A DNA stretch of 64,000 bases from NCBI RefSeq assembly GCF_014652135.1, contig NZ_BMYF01000008.1, positions 135,123 through 199,122 on the forward strand, in the 5' to 3' direction. The position numbers and the translations under genes were made by a program. The DNA is from Mongoliitalea lutea (GTDB lineage Bacteria; Bacteroidota; Bacteroidia; Cytophagales; Cyclobacteriaceae). This document shows positions 53,305 through 63,866 of the stretch, piece by piece (position 1 is the stretch's first letter; each line of letters begins with the position of its first letter). The notes beneath the pieces were generated by a model. That model saw nothing but the letters and a program-made list of their open reading frames with translations. It did not search any database and was not told the DNA's origin.

Positions 53305-54324
53305 TCAAACATTTATACCTACTATACCCCTCCCAAACTCCTCCAACTGCGCATCTCCAAAATCCAAGTGGGTAACAAAGCGAATCTGATCTGGACCGAA
53401 TTTTACTGCAAAGATCTGTTGTTCCCGAAGCTTTTCGAGCATGGCTTCCGGACTGATTCCTTGCAGGCGGGCAATTACAATATTGGTCATCACAGGAAAA
53501 ACCTCTGATACCAAGGGATGCTTTTCAAAAAACTGACCAATAGCCTTCGCACGCGTATGATCTTCGGAAAGTCTATCGACATGATGATCCAAGGCATAAA
53601 TCGCAGCCGCAGCCAGGTAACCCGCCTGACGCATGCCTCCACCAAAAGACTTCCGGATTTTACGGGCACGCTTGATAGCCTGCTTACTGCCAAGAAGCAC
53701 AGAACCTATCGGGCAGCCCAACCCTTTACTCAAGCAAATAGAAATCGTGTCAAACTGCGCTCCCCAATCCAACGGTTTCTCACCGGTCACTACCAAGGCA
53801 TTGAACAAGCGGGCTCCATCCAAGTGAAGGGCAATTCCTTTTTCTCTGCACAAACTGCTGATCGGACGCACTTCATCCAAGGTGTAAATACTGCCGCCTC
53901 CCTTATTCATGGTATTCTCTAAGGAGACCAAGCTCGTCTCACAAGCATGCACATCATCCGGACTGATGGCTGCTGCAATATCCGAAGCGGTAATTTTTCC
54001 ATAGGGCCCATCCAATAATTTGACCGAAGCATGGGCATTGGTCATAATGCCTCCCGCCTCATACAAATAGATATGGGAATATTTATGACAGATGACCTCC
54101 TGATGAGGACCTGTGTTTAACTTGATGGCAATCTGATTGGTCATGGTGCCAGATGGACAAAACAAGCCTGCCTCCATCCCAAAAAGTGAAGCCAGTTTTG
54201 CTTCCAAAGCATTGACAGTGGGGTCTTCCCCAAATACATCATCCCCTACTTCCGCAGCCCACATGGCTTCCAACATACCTCTAGTAGGCTTTGTAAGGGT
54301 GTCTGAACGTAGATCGATTGTCAT
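53305..54324 (-). CDS. Low-specificity L-threonine aldolase (beta-eliminating lyase family)
   Basis: A 339-residue fold-type I PLP enzyme that splits L-threonine/allo-threonine to glycine and acetaldehyde. It starts [12 protein letters not shown], the typical threonine-aldolase N-terminus; the substrate region [14 protein letters not shown] and [10 protein letters not shown] are conserved; the Schiff-base lysine is in [16 protein letters not shown]. The length is normal. It is monocistronic. Its upstream flank is the hairpin-rich spacer 54325-55188. Confidence 0.93.
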   Translation of the reverse strand: MTIDLRSDTLTKPTRGMLEAMWAAEVGDDVFGEDPTVNALEAKLASLFGMEAGLFCPSGTMTNQIAIKLNTGPHQEVICHKYSHIYLYEAGGIMTNAHASVKLLDGPYGKITASDIAAAISPDDVHACETSLVSLENTMNKGGGSIYTLDEVRPISSLCREKGIALHLDGARLFNALVVTGEKPLDWGAQFDTISICLSKGLGCPIGSVLLGSKQAIKRARKIRKSFGGGMRQAGYLAAAAIYALDHHVDRLSEDHTRAKAIGQFFEKHPLVSEVFPVMTNIVIARLQGISPEAMLEKLREQQIFAVKFGPDQIRFVTHLDFGDAQLEEFGRGIVGINV

Positions 54325-54474
54325 AGTAGTTGATTAAGTGATTGACTGTTTAGTTGATTGGTGGCTGAGCGGAGTCGAAGCCAGTTTTGAGAGGTCGACG
54401 GTCTACTGTCGACTGTCCACAGTGCGATTGCGGTTGAAATACGATTATTCTTTTTATTATTTTTAGCGTTAGCC

Positions 54475-54590
54475 GAAAGTTCATCATTCAGCGTTCGACA
54501 TTTTATTCTTCCTCAATACTTCAATTCCCCTTGAGGATTACAAATCCTCCTTATCTCTTGTCCAAGATTGCAAATCTCGAACAGCGTAGT
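54475..54590 (+). repeat. Direct repeat unit A, copy 1 (two nested REP-like palindromes)
   Basis: It begins GAAAGTTCATCATTCAGCG and ends with ATCTCGAACAGCGTAGT. Inside are GAGGATT-ACA-AATCCTC (54533-54549) and AGATT-GCA-AATCT (54565-54577). It matches copy 2 (54928-55058) apart from point changes and a ~15-base insertion. Confidence 0.8.
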
Positions 54591-54637
54591 TACTTCTCCT
54601 TCCAAACCTCTTGGTCTAGCGTGCAAATTCCGAGTAG

Positions 54638-54827
54638 GCCCTTCCCTGAAAGGGCAAAACAACAGTAACCACGGGTCTCGACCCGTGGCAGAACGTCTCT
54701 ACACCTTAGTGTCTGCCCTGACGGGGCAGCATTATTGATTTCTACTCTAGAGAGCGTTAGTACAAGCCCTTTAGGCTTGATGATGAATCTTCATTTATCA
54801 ACCATGGGTTTGTTGAAACCCATGGTT
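54638..54827 (+). repeat. Cluster of five distinct hairpins
   Basis: GCCCTT/AAGGGC (54638-54655); CCACGGGT/ACCCGTGG with CTCG loop (54669-54688); CTGCCC/GGGCAG (54713-54729); CAAGCC/GGCTTG (54763-54779); AACCATGGGTTT/AAACCCATGGTT with GTTG loop (54800-54827, 12 bp perfect). No T-run follows, so ordinary terminators are unlikely. Confidence 0.85.
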
Positions 54828-54927
54828 ATTATTTTGTAACCCTTTACATGGTTCTTAGGTCCAAGCGATGAGAGTCTAATGTCTATCATCTCGCTTCTCT
54901 CGCTCGAATCAATAGTTATCGTCGGTT

Positions 54928-55058
54928 GAAAGTTCATCATTCAGCGTTCGACATTCATCATTCTAAATTTTATTCACCCTCAATACTTCAATCCCCCTAG
55001 AGGATTGCAAATCCTTCTTATCTCTTGCCCGAGATTGCAAATCTCGAACAGCGCAGTC
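54928..55058 (+). repeat. Direct repeat unit A, copy 2
   Basis: Same order of parts as copy 1: GTTCATCATTCAGCGTTCGACATT, CCTCAATACTTCAATCCCC-like, then AGGATT-GCA-AATCCT (55001-55015) and CGAGATT-GCA-AATCTCG (55030-55046). Its second palindrome is longer than in copy 1. Confidence 0.8.
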
Positions 55059-55090
55059 TTAAACCATAACCGCTGGTCCCCAACACACCC

Positions 55091-55179
55091 TGTCTTGATT
55101 CTTGATTCTTGCTTCTTGTTTCTGCAACTTGATTCTTGCATCTTGACTCTTGTTTCTGCATCATGATTCTTGTCTCTTC
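55091..55179 (+). repeat. Degenerate TTCTTGA/TTTCTGCA tandem run
   Basis: CTTGATT, CTTGCTT, CTTGTTT and TTTCTGCA words repeat, with a longer period of about 36 bases visible in two CTTGTTTCTGCA...TGATTCTTG stretches. It ends 10 bases before the stop of the GDPD gene. Confidence 0.65.
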
Positions 55180-55188
55180 ACAACTATC

Positions 55189-56130
55189 CTATTGGCCAAA
55201 ATACTTCCCTTTCGAACTCCCCTTAGGAATGAGACTTTCTATTGCCTTTGCTGCTTCAATCGGTCTATCAGTAGCTAGGATGTCCGCCCCATTTTGTACA
55301 AAACCTGCATACAACTGATCTCCACGGGCGATAGCACTTCGGTCTAGGTTACCTAGGGTGCCTAAGATGGTAAACACCCCGAGTTCGTGTAATTGTTTGT
55401 TGAATTCAGGAGCTCTTTCGGATGTTCCGGTGAATGCGATCCACCGATCCACAGGAATACCTGAACTTTGAAAGCGTGTGAGTTCTTCTTCATTTCGGAT
55501 GCTTACAGATAGCATTAAGTCCGGATGTAAGCGATGGATTTTTTTAGCTGCTTCCAAACTGTAAGTGATGACAGCTGCGTATGCTTCAGCTTCCTGTTTT
55601 TTGATAGCATCTATAATCATTTCAAAGGGCACTTCCCTCTTGATATCTACAGTAAATAATGTTCTCCCTTTCCCCCAAGCCAAAACTTCCTCCAAAGTTG
55701 GTACTTTGAAGGTGGTGATAGTTCCTTCTTTATCCACGAGAAAAAACTCCTGAATCTCCTCATAGGTATGGTCGACCACACGACCTTTTCCTGTAGTGGT
55801 CCTATCCAAGGTATTGTCATGCATCAAGACCAACACCGAATCCTTGGTCAATGCTACATCAAATTCTATGATGGATGGAGTATGCTTCAAGGTGTTTTCG
55901 AAAGCCTCCAAAGAGTTTTCTGGAAAGCCCGGATATGGTCCTCCCCGATGGGCGGAAACCATGGGGATTCTATCCGGTGACCAAGTATAAAAGTCTCTCG
56001 CCTCTGCCGTAGAAGTGACTACAATGCTATGTTGGAGATGATCTGCAATGGCATTGTCCGTATTAGTTTGAGGACTGCTACAGGCTAGATAGCTTAGAAA
56101 TACGAGTAAGCCAAAGAAGTTAATTTTCAT
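55189..56130 (-). CDS. Glycerophosphodiester phosphodiesterase lipoprotein
   Basis: A 313-residue GDPD-family TIM-barrel enzyme with lipobox VFLSYLACSS (Cys 17), so periplasmic or surface-anchored. It hydrolyses glycerophosphodiesters to glycerol-3-phosphate and an alcohol. Catalytic features: the first His-Arg in SAHRGGPYPGFPENS, EFDVALTKDSVLVLMHD with Glu-x-Asp and the second His, and DRTTTGKG. The length is normal. Its first 11 bases overlap the end of the DUF2721 gene upstream, so the two are coupled. The downstream flank is the hairpin region, and no ordinary terminator is seen after it. Confidence 0.93.
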   Translation of the reverse strand: MKINFFGLLVFLSYLACSSPQTNTDNAIADHLQHSIVVTSTAEARDFYTWSPDRIPMVSAHRGGPYPGFPENSLEAFENTLKHTPSIIEFDVALTKDSVLVLMHDNTLDRTTTGKGRVVDHTYEEIQEFFLVDKEGTITTFKVPTLEEVLAWGKGRTLFTVDIKREVPFEMIIDAIKKQEAEAYAAVITYSLEAAKKIHRLHPDLMLSVSIRNEEELTRFQSSGIPVDRWIAFTGTSERAPEFNKQLHELGVFTILGTLGNLDRSAIARGDQLYAGFVQNGADILATDRPIEAAKAIESLIPKGSSKGKYFGQ

Positions 56131-56566
56131 TTTTATCTTTTTTAAACCAAAAACCAGAAGACCGTTTTTGAAACAATTCCTCCATGTCCTGAATTTCGAG
56201 GTTGAGTGCTTGGGTGGAAATCAGAATTTCAATGAGGGATATTCCCAAAGACACCAGCAAAGCCAACATACTGCCAATAAACACATAATTAGCAGCTTCC
56301 TGAGCTTCGGTAAATATCAAAAACATACATATCACACAGAGCAAGAAACTTAACACTCCGCACAACTGCATGTATTTGATCATGCTCAACCGCTTTTTCA
56401 AGTTGTGAATTTGCTCAATAATTATCTCCTGCTCGGGATTTTCCAAGTATTTTTTGTGCAATCCCCGTATGAGATTAGCAATGGCCAAAAAGCGGTTTGT
56501 AAAAGCCAGCATCATGAGCGTAATCGCAGAAAATAATAAGGCGGGAGTGGATAGTTGGAGCTCCAT
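56120..56566 (-). CDS. DUF2721 family membrane protein
   Basis: 148 residues with three hydrophobic helices (ALLFSAITLMMLAFTNRFLAIA near the N-terminus, then LCGVLSFLLCVICMFLIF and VFIGSMLALLVSLGISLIEIL). The NRFLAIANLIRGL motif, the charged cytoplasmic helix between TM1 and TM2 and the ISTQALNLEIQDME tail are DUF2721 hallmarks. Function unknown. I start at MELQLS (56566); an in-frame ATG 32 codons upstream adds a basic, non-family stretch. It overlaps the GDPD gene by 11 bases. Confidence 0.88.
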   Translation of the reverse strand: MELQLSTPALLFSAITLMMLAFTNRFLAIANLIRGLHKKYLENPEQEIIIEQIHNLKKRLSMIKYMQLCGVLSFLLCVICMFLIFTEAQEAANYVFIGSMLALLVSLGISLIEILISTQALNLEIQDMEELFQKRSSGFWFKKDKNEN

Positions 56567-58460
<1,894 letters not shown>

Positions 58461-59434
58461 ATGTCCATCTTCGATATGGTATGGGTGATGGGGTGTTTTA
58501 CCTAAGGCTTTATAACTTCCTCGGGAAATGTCCAGTTCCCAGATTTCATAGTGTTTCTCAGAAATATTCCATACTAGCAGGTAATCCTGCTTTCGTGTTA
58601 AATCCGAAAATACTTCCCAAAATCTAAATTTAACCGTATCCACCCCGAGCAGTATTTGCTTCGCTTGTACCTGCTCAGGAGTTTGGCTCAAGAGATAAAG
58701 CGAGTTACTCATTCGCTCTAGCATAAGTAATCCTCCACCATTCACAGCGAAGGTGGCATCTCTGTAAGGAAGACCTTCATAGATTACTTTCTTCGTTATA
58801 GGGTAAAATTTCCACCAGGGATTTTTTTCTTTGCCATGAATGATGAAGTTAGATTCCACTGGCACCCTGCCACCATAAAAATCCTTTCTGGAAGAAGTAA
58901 TATCCGGATTTGACCTTAGTTCTTTTGTAGGCAAGGCAAAAAACTGCCGTTCAAATAATTTCGAATCTTCCTTATTTTTACCCTTCTTGGAAGGTTCTTT
59001 TCTCTCAAAAAATGGCGTAATCACCCAATTATCCCAAAAAATAATAGGGTTATCAATGGTCATTCCGTTTTCTTTGACATCAAGAAAATACCTCATCCCA
59101 ATACTCCTGTCAATCATTATTTTACCATCTTGAATGCTAAAGTCAAGGGAAGAATTGCCAATAGAAGTAAACGAGTTTTCTCCGGTCTTTATAATCCGAC
59201 GATACCCTTCTAGCCAACCTGTCAAGGTATCAATACCCAAATTTTGCTTGTCCAAAAGCATCAACCGAGATTTATTGGAATTCCTTTTTTCCAAATAGCT
59301 CACGACCTTATAGTCCCCAAAGGTAATCAGCTCTGTCAAGGTACAGTTCTCACATCCATAGAAATAAAAGTCCGTTTGAGCTTTCATAGAATTGGGAAGC
59401 CAAAAAACAATAACTAGTATAAATTGAATTTTTT

Positions 59435-59908
59435 TCACTTGTCTAAAGCTTTATCAATTAAAATCTTAAACTCTTCTTTGCTTGAAGAATTTAGATCAAC
59501 TAAGTTTTCTACGACACCACTTCTTAATTCAAAAGCTACAGGTGAAAAGACTCCAGTTTCATACTGTTTAAAATTACCATCCTGATCAAATACTATGTTA
59601 CTTTGCCTTTTTAATTCGACTTGAATAGTAGATGTGAAGATCACCAAGTCAACGCTTGGGTCCGAGTCTTGTAAATAATCTAATGCTGGACCTATACAAT
59701 TATAACATCCTCCAATTGGAATCAAGACAATCGATTGATTTTGGTTAACATCCAATGGTAATTGTTTTAGGTATAATACAAGACCTTCATTGTATTCATA
59801 AATACTGCCTTTTTGGTTGCAAGCGGCTAAAGCAACACATATACCAATGACTCCCAAACAATTAACCCATCTTAAAAAAGGTAAATGATGCTTTATCTTC
59901 TTCTTCAT
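59435..59908 (-). CDS. CxxC lipoprotein of unknown function
   Basis: 157 residues. A lipobox GICVALAAC (Cys about 30) marks an exported lipoprotein. The mature part contains VLIPIGGCYNCIGPALDYL, a CxxC pair at the head of a helix after a strand, as in thioredoxin-like folds; the following DLVIFTSTIQVEL fits the next strand. A redox or thiol-binding role is possible but not shown. It overlaps the upstream DUF4221-like gene by 47 bases and the downstream gene by 4, so the three are tightly coupled. Confidence 0.6.
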   Translation of the reverse strand: MKKKIKHHLPFLRWVNCLGVIGICVALAACNQKGSIYEYNEGLVLYLKQLPLDVNQNQSIVLIPIGGCYNCIGPALDYLQDSDPSVDLVIFTSTIQVELKRQSNIVFDQDGNFKQYETGVFSPVAFELRSGVVENLVDLNSSSKEEFKILIDKALDK

Positions 59909-61004
59909 CAGTTTTATTTTTAATCAGAATACCATTTTTATAAGGAAAAGAGATGGGTAAAAACAAATCTTTAGCATCTATTTCATATACTTCAAGCACA
60001 CTATAGTTTGTTTCAGCTTTGGATACCAAAAGGAGCCAATTTCCAAATAGATTAGTATTTAGAGTCCCGTCTGCTTTTTTTAGTGCTTGGGGCTTTTTTT
60101 GAAATCGAATCAATGCATTCAAGTCTGGATGATACATAGTCTTCAAAAACCAAGGCTCTATAATCCCCAGATTCCGTTCTTTTTGTAAATCGTCGTTAGA
60201 CCTACTTAGACCTTTGGACATCGCGGGAAAATCACTTGTTGCAATCCATAATTCTTTTTGAAAATTACCTTCTGTGTCAAATAGCGTAACTCGGGGGCTC
60301 ATAGGAAAAGATAGGGCTACACCTTCTGAATGTTCACTTAAAGATATCTCACCCAAAAATCCAAAATAACCATCTTTTTGCAGATAAACTCTATCCCAAG
60401 CCCCAAAAGAGCGAACTCCGCTGTTTGATTGAATATCGTATTGGCCTACAGGAGGATTTTGGTAATACTGCAAGCTTTCAAAATTTACATTTTTGGTTAT
60501 TGGAAAATAAATTTGACCATTTTTCCATGTAGGTTTCGCACCAAATTCAGATGCAAAACTATAGTACAAATCTAAAGGTGATCGACCATCATAAAATTCC
60601 ATTTGCCGGAAATTTAAAGCCTTGACAGAACCGTCAAGCCCAACAACCAACGCTTTTCTAGCATTTCCATCAAACAAGATTATTGAATTATCGCCATACA
60701 TCATCGCTTCTATATCCGATAAGCCTAAAGGGCCATCACTTTCAACAAAAATTCTATGGCTAAACAATCCTTTTTCAAGATTGTAAAAATCAAGTGAATG
60801 AGAAGACTCATTCCATGTTACAAAATGTAATGTATCAAACCTACTAAAAGTGGCATAATGAAAAGAACCTAGGTTTCCTAAGGTATCTAATGCTAATAGG
60901 AAATGTCCATTCTCAACACTTTTATCGATAAAATCAATATCCAATACCTCTAAATTTTTAGAAGAGCAGGAAAATAATAGTAGAATTACCGCAACAAATC
61001 TCAT
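59862..61004 (-). CDS. DUF4221-like beta-propeller lipoprotein
   Basis: 380 residues with lipobox VAVILLLFSCSS (Cys 13). The body has propeller-like units (LHFVTWNESSHSLDFYNLEKG, DNSIILFDGNARKALVVGLDG) and the PRVTLFDTEGNFQKELWI strand run of six-bladed propeller/DUF4221 proteins common in Cyclobacteriaceae. It ends with KTDEEEDKASFTFFKMG. First gene of the three-gene operon. No enzymatic motif seen. The operon lies between the two long direct repeats, so its copy number may have changed in this lineage. Confidence 0.7.
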   Translation of the reverse strand: MRFVAVILLLFSCSSKNLEVLDIDFIDKSVENGHFLLALDTLGNLGSFHYATFSRFDTLHFVTWNESSHSLDFYNLEKGLFSHRIFVESDGPLGLSDIEAMMYGDNSIILFDGNARKALVVGLDGSVKALNFRQMEFYDGRSPLDLYYSFASEFGAKPTWKNGQIYFPITKNVNFESLQYYQNPPVGQYDIQSNSGVRSFGAWDRVYLQKDGYFGFLGEISLSEHSEGVALSFPMSPRVTLFDTEGNFQKELWIATSDFPAMSKGLSRSNDDLQKERNLGIIEPWFLKTMYHPDLNALIRFQKKPQALKKADGTLNTNLFGNWLLLVSKAETNYSVLEVYEIDAKDLFLPISFPYKNGILIKNKTDEEEDKASFTFFKMG

Positions 61005-61377
61005 ATCAGAAGAGAAATAGCCGAGAATAGAATATCGGCTTTTTTAAAGAACTATTGATTACATTATTCCATCATCCCCATGATGATGGTTTTTAATGTT
61101 TAACTAGTAAACATTAAACAAATCAAAAAAAAAAGAAGACACCCACAAGCACTTGAATTAAAATCACTTATGAAATTATTTTATAGTAACTATACTATTT
61201 TTTTATGTGTCTTAGTTGACGAAATAAAATTTTAATTTAAGCTTTTATTCTTGACTTATGATTTGTGCATTTCAATCCATCAAGGTAAAAAGGAATTTTA
61301 TTTTGAATAGGACAATCGGGGTTTTTCTACTATTGATTGATGACAAAACCAATCCAATCAGCTTAAAATATATAATA
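61005..61377. other. Spacer of 373 bases with three hairpins
   Basis: Upstream of the DUF4221-like gene. It holds AGCCGA/TCGGCT followed by T6 (61019-61045), CCATCATC/GATGATGG followed by T5 (61069-61094) and TTTAATGTTTA/TAAACATTAAA (61092-61118, 11-bp stem). The first two look like plus-strand terminators although no plus-strand gene precedes them. The rest (61120-61377) is AT-rich without a credible gene. Confidence 0.6.
61092..61118. repeat. 11-bp perfect inverted repeat near the operon promoter
   Basis: TTTAATGTTTA / TAAACATTAAA around ACTAG. It is about 90-115 bases before the start of the DUF4221-like gene, a place where a regulator could bind. Confidence 0.5.
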
Positions 61378-61857
<480 letters not shown>

Positions 61858-61868
61858 AAGTTAATCAG

Positions 61869-62165
61869 TCAAATTTTAAATTTCTTCGGATTTTTCCTGT
61901 TAGCTCTAAAACTCACAATCTCTAGGTGGTCATCCTTTATCCGATAGTAGATACTTGTCTTTTTACTGAAAGCGCATTTTCTCAGTCCTTGACGTCTGTT
62001 AGAGATACGGTACATCTCTGGGTTCTCAGCTATCAGGGCTAAAGTACTTTCAATTGAGGTAAATACCTCTTTCGCTTTTTCTTGCCCAAAGTTCCGTACA
62101 ATATACTCTAATAATGCTATTTCTTCGTACATCGCACGATGCGAGTATCGAATATTCAATTTCAT
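61869..62165 (-). CDS. RelE/ParE family toxin
   Basis: A 98-residue ParE/RelE-fold protein: IRYSHRAMYEEIALLEYIVRNFG at the start (the two-helix hairpin), IAENPEMYRISNRRQGLRKCAFSKKTSIYYRI in the middle and a last strand LEIVSFRANRKNPKKFKI. The family inhibits DNA gyrase (ParE) or cuts mRNA (RelE); the sequence looks nearer ParE, but the activity is not certain. It overlaps its antitoxin gene by 4 bases. It sits at the end of the decayed duplication, exactly where a paralogue of the 58401 gene should continue. Confidence 0.88.
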   Translation of the reverse strand: MKLNIRYSHRAMYEEIALLEYIVRNFGQEKAKEVFTSIESTLALIAENPEMYRISNRRQGLRKCAFSKKTSIYYRIKDDHLEIVSFRANRKNPKKFKI

Positions 62166-62401
62166 TTTACAAAATTGAAACGATTTTTAATTTCCTGACG
62201 AACAGACTCAAGAGACTGATAGTTTCCCGCATCTAACTGTTCTAGACCTTCATCTATAGCCGCTTTGTCTGCCTCGCTTAACTCTTCCCAAAAATCCACT
62301 TCATCTTCTATATTTAAAAGTGATTTGACAGCATTCAACACCTGCTCATCATTACTCTTTATGATTTCCGAAATGATTTTATATTTTGTTGAGGTATCCA
62401 T
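62162..62401 (-). CDS. Antitoxin of the ParE-type module
   Basis: A 79-residue acidic, helical protein (FWEELSEADKAAIDEGLEQLDAG, then ESVRQEIKNRFNF). Its place before the toxin with a 4-base overlap, its size and the SLESVRQEIKNRF tail are those of Bacteroidota addiction-module antitoxins. An N-terminal DNA-binding domain is not obvious to the eye. The upstream region has no palindrome as clear as that of yefM. Confidence 0.8.
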   Translation of the reverse strand: MDTSTKYKIISEIIKSNDEQVLNAVKSLLNIEDEVDFWEELSEADKAAIDEGLEQLDAGNYQSLESVRQEIKNRFNFVK

Positions 62402-62562
62402 GTAAAGATTCTAATGAGTAAAGTTACTAATTTTTTTTTGCTTAAGAAGACTACAAAATACTTAAATTTTTTTTAGGTTCCTGCTTGAAAAACAAAATAA
62501 TTATTTAGGTTTTAGTTTGGCTATCGTCTATTTTTACCTGTATAATCAAAGCTGTTCAAACG

Positions 62563-62997
62563 ATGAAAAAAGCACTCCTGTCATCACTTCTTTTAACCCT
62601 TAGTTTTTTTTCTTTTGCCCAAGAATCTGGTAAAATTCACGCAGGTATTTATCATGGAGGAATCATAGGTCAGGTGGGAATTGGTACTAATTTCGAAAAG
62701 AAAAATTTTGGCGAACTTCGATTCTCGGCTTCTGATATTGTAAATTATCCATTTAACATCGAAGGGTATTTTAACCGAAATTATATCCAATCAGATTGGT
62801 ACAATATCCATGCTGGACTGATGCTGGGATACAGTTTTTATGAAGATATTCGATTTGGTCTTCCGATAGGCATGACTTTCAAACCCATCAAAGAACACCG
62901 TCAATTCGGAATTCTCTTGGAAGCCATGCCAAATTATTTTCTAGGAAACCCAAATCTGCGTGCCAGCATAGGTATACGCTATAATTTCAGCAACTAA
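62563..62997 (+). CDS. Small outer-membrane beta-barrel-like protein, uncharacterised
   Basis: 144 residues with signal peptide KKALLSSLLLTLSFFSFAQ. About eight strands follow (GKIHAGIYHGGIIGQVGIG, LMLGYSFYEDIRFGLPIGM, FGILLEAMPNYFL), ending ASIGIRYNFSN. No function is known. Its stop overlaps the ATG of the endonuclease gene by one base (TAATG), so the two are translated together; whether the barrel helps export or anchor the nuclease is speculation. Confidence 0.7.
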   Translation: MKKALLSSLLLTLSFFSFAQESGKIHAGIYHGGIIGQVGIGTNFEKKNFGELRFSASDIVNYPFNIEGYFNRNYIQSDWYNIHAGLMLGYSFYEDIRFGLPIGMTFKPIKEHRQFGILLEAMPNYFLGNPNLRASIGIRYNFSN

Positions 62998-63866
62998 TGA
63001 AAAAAATATCACTTGTCGCATGTATTCTCATATTGACTACCAATTGCAAAACATTGGAGCCGATTTCAGGAAATGCATCCACCCAGACTCCACCACCGGC
63101 AATCCCGACACCACCTATATCTCCTTCCGAAACAACAGAAACGTTGCCTGTTCCTACAGTTGACCTGTCTTTTGTGGCTGAGGAATTCAGGGGTTTTGTC
63201 CCGGAAGTCTCTTCCAGAGATTTTTTTTTGGATTATACAGGCTTTGTGTTAGAATTTGACACGCTTACTAGAAACGCCAAATGGGTCAGCTATTTGCTTT
63301 GCAGGGCCAACTTAGGAAGTGGAGAAGAGCGTGCCAGTAATTTCAGGATGGAAAGAAGGCTCGGAGACTATAGTCCCCGAGATGCTGCCTACCGAAATTC
63401 TGGATTTGACAGGGGACATTTGGCCCCTGCAGCAGATATGGGCTACAGTGCGGAAAGTATGTATGATAGTTTTTTCCTCACCAATGCAAGCCCTCAAGTT
63501 CCTGGATTCAACCGAGGAATATGGAAAAGATTGGAGGATCAGGTTCGAAAATTTGCCGCTGACAAAGACAGCATATATGTAGCCACCGGCCCGATCCTTC
63601 AAGCAAACCTTCCAGCTATGGGGGACAGTCCCATCCGGATACCTGAATACTTTTATAAGGTGATCCTTAAAAAAGACACAGAAAACCCTCAAGGAATAGC
63701 TTTTATCATGAAAAATGAATCTGCCAGTGGGGATCTGAAAGCATTTGCCGTGAGTATTGATTCGGTAGAAGTCCTGACAGGCATCAACTTCTTCCCCCTC
63801 CTCAGCCCCCTACAAGAATCCAAAGCAGAAGGGAAATTTGATGTAGGTTTTTGGTTTGATAATTAA
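62997..63866 (+). CDS. DNA/RNA non-specific endonuclease lipoprotein (NUC1 family)
   Basis: 289 residues. Lipobox ILILTTNC (Cys 17), then a Pro/Thr-rich linker (PPPAIPTPPISPSETTE) and a beta-beta-alpha-metal nuclease domain. The catalytic motif is FDRGHLAPAADM (the DRGH His) and the metal-binding Asn region is FLTNASPQVPGFNRGIW. Exported nucleases of this family degrade extracellular DNA and RNA for nutrition or defence. The length is normal. It is coupled to the barrel gene upstream. Confidence 0.92.
   Translation: MKKISLVACILILTTNCKTLEPISGNASTQTPPPAIPTPPISPSETTETLPVPTVDLSFVAEEFRGFVPEVSSRDFFLDYTGFVLEFDTLTRNAKWVSYLLCRANLGSGEERASNFRMERRLGDYSPRDAAYRNSGFDRGHLAPAADMGYSAESMYDSFFLTNASPQVPGFNRGIWKRLEDQVRKFAADKDSIYVATGPILQANLPAMGDSPIRIPEYFYKVILKKDTENPQGIAFIMKNESASGDLKAFAVSIDSVEVLTGINFFPLLSPLQESKAEGKFDVGFWFDN

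Larger units (their letters stand above)
54325..55188. other. Gene-free hairpin-rich spacer, 864 bases
   Basis: No credible gene. It starts with TGATTAAGTGATTGACTG-like words, then GGCTGAGCGGAGTCGAAGCC (54363-54382) and GTCGAC/GTCTAC words. From 54533 it has nine small perfect hairpins of different sequence and a direct repeat (both listed). From 55091 to 55179 it has a TTCTTGA-type degenerate run. The look is that of a sink for short palindromic mobile elements. Confidence 0.8.

Noticed and set aside
54363..54382. GGCTGAGCGGAGTCGAAGCC as a regulatory site
   Set aside because: Similar gagcGgagtcgaag words are, to my knowledge, scattered repeats in Bacteroidota spacers. Stem arms are only 4 bp. 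Left as part of the spacer description.
55189..55318. Sixty-codon plus-strand frame at the GDPD 3' end
   Set aside because: Antisense to the conserved C-terminus of the phosphodiesterase and starting in the TTCTTGA run; no sign of coding.
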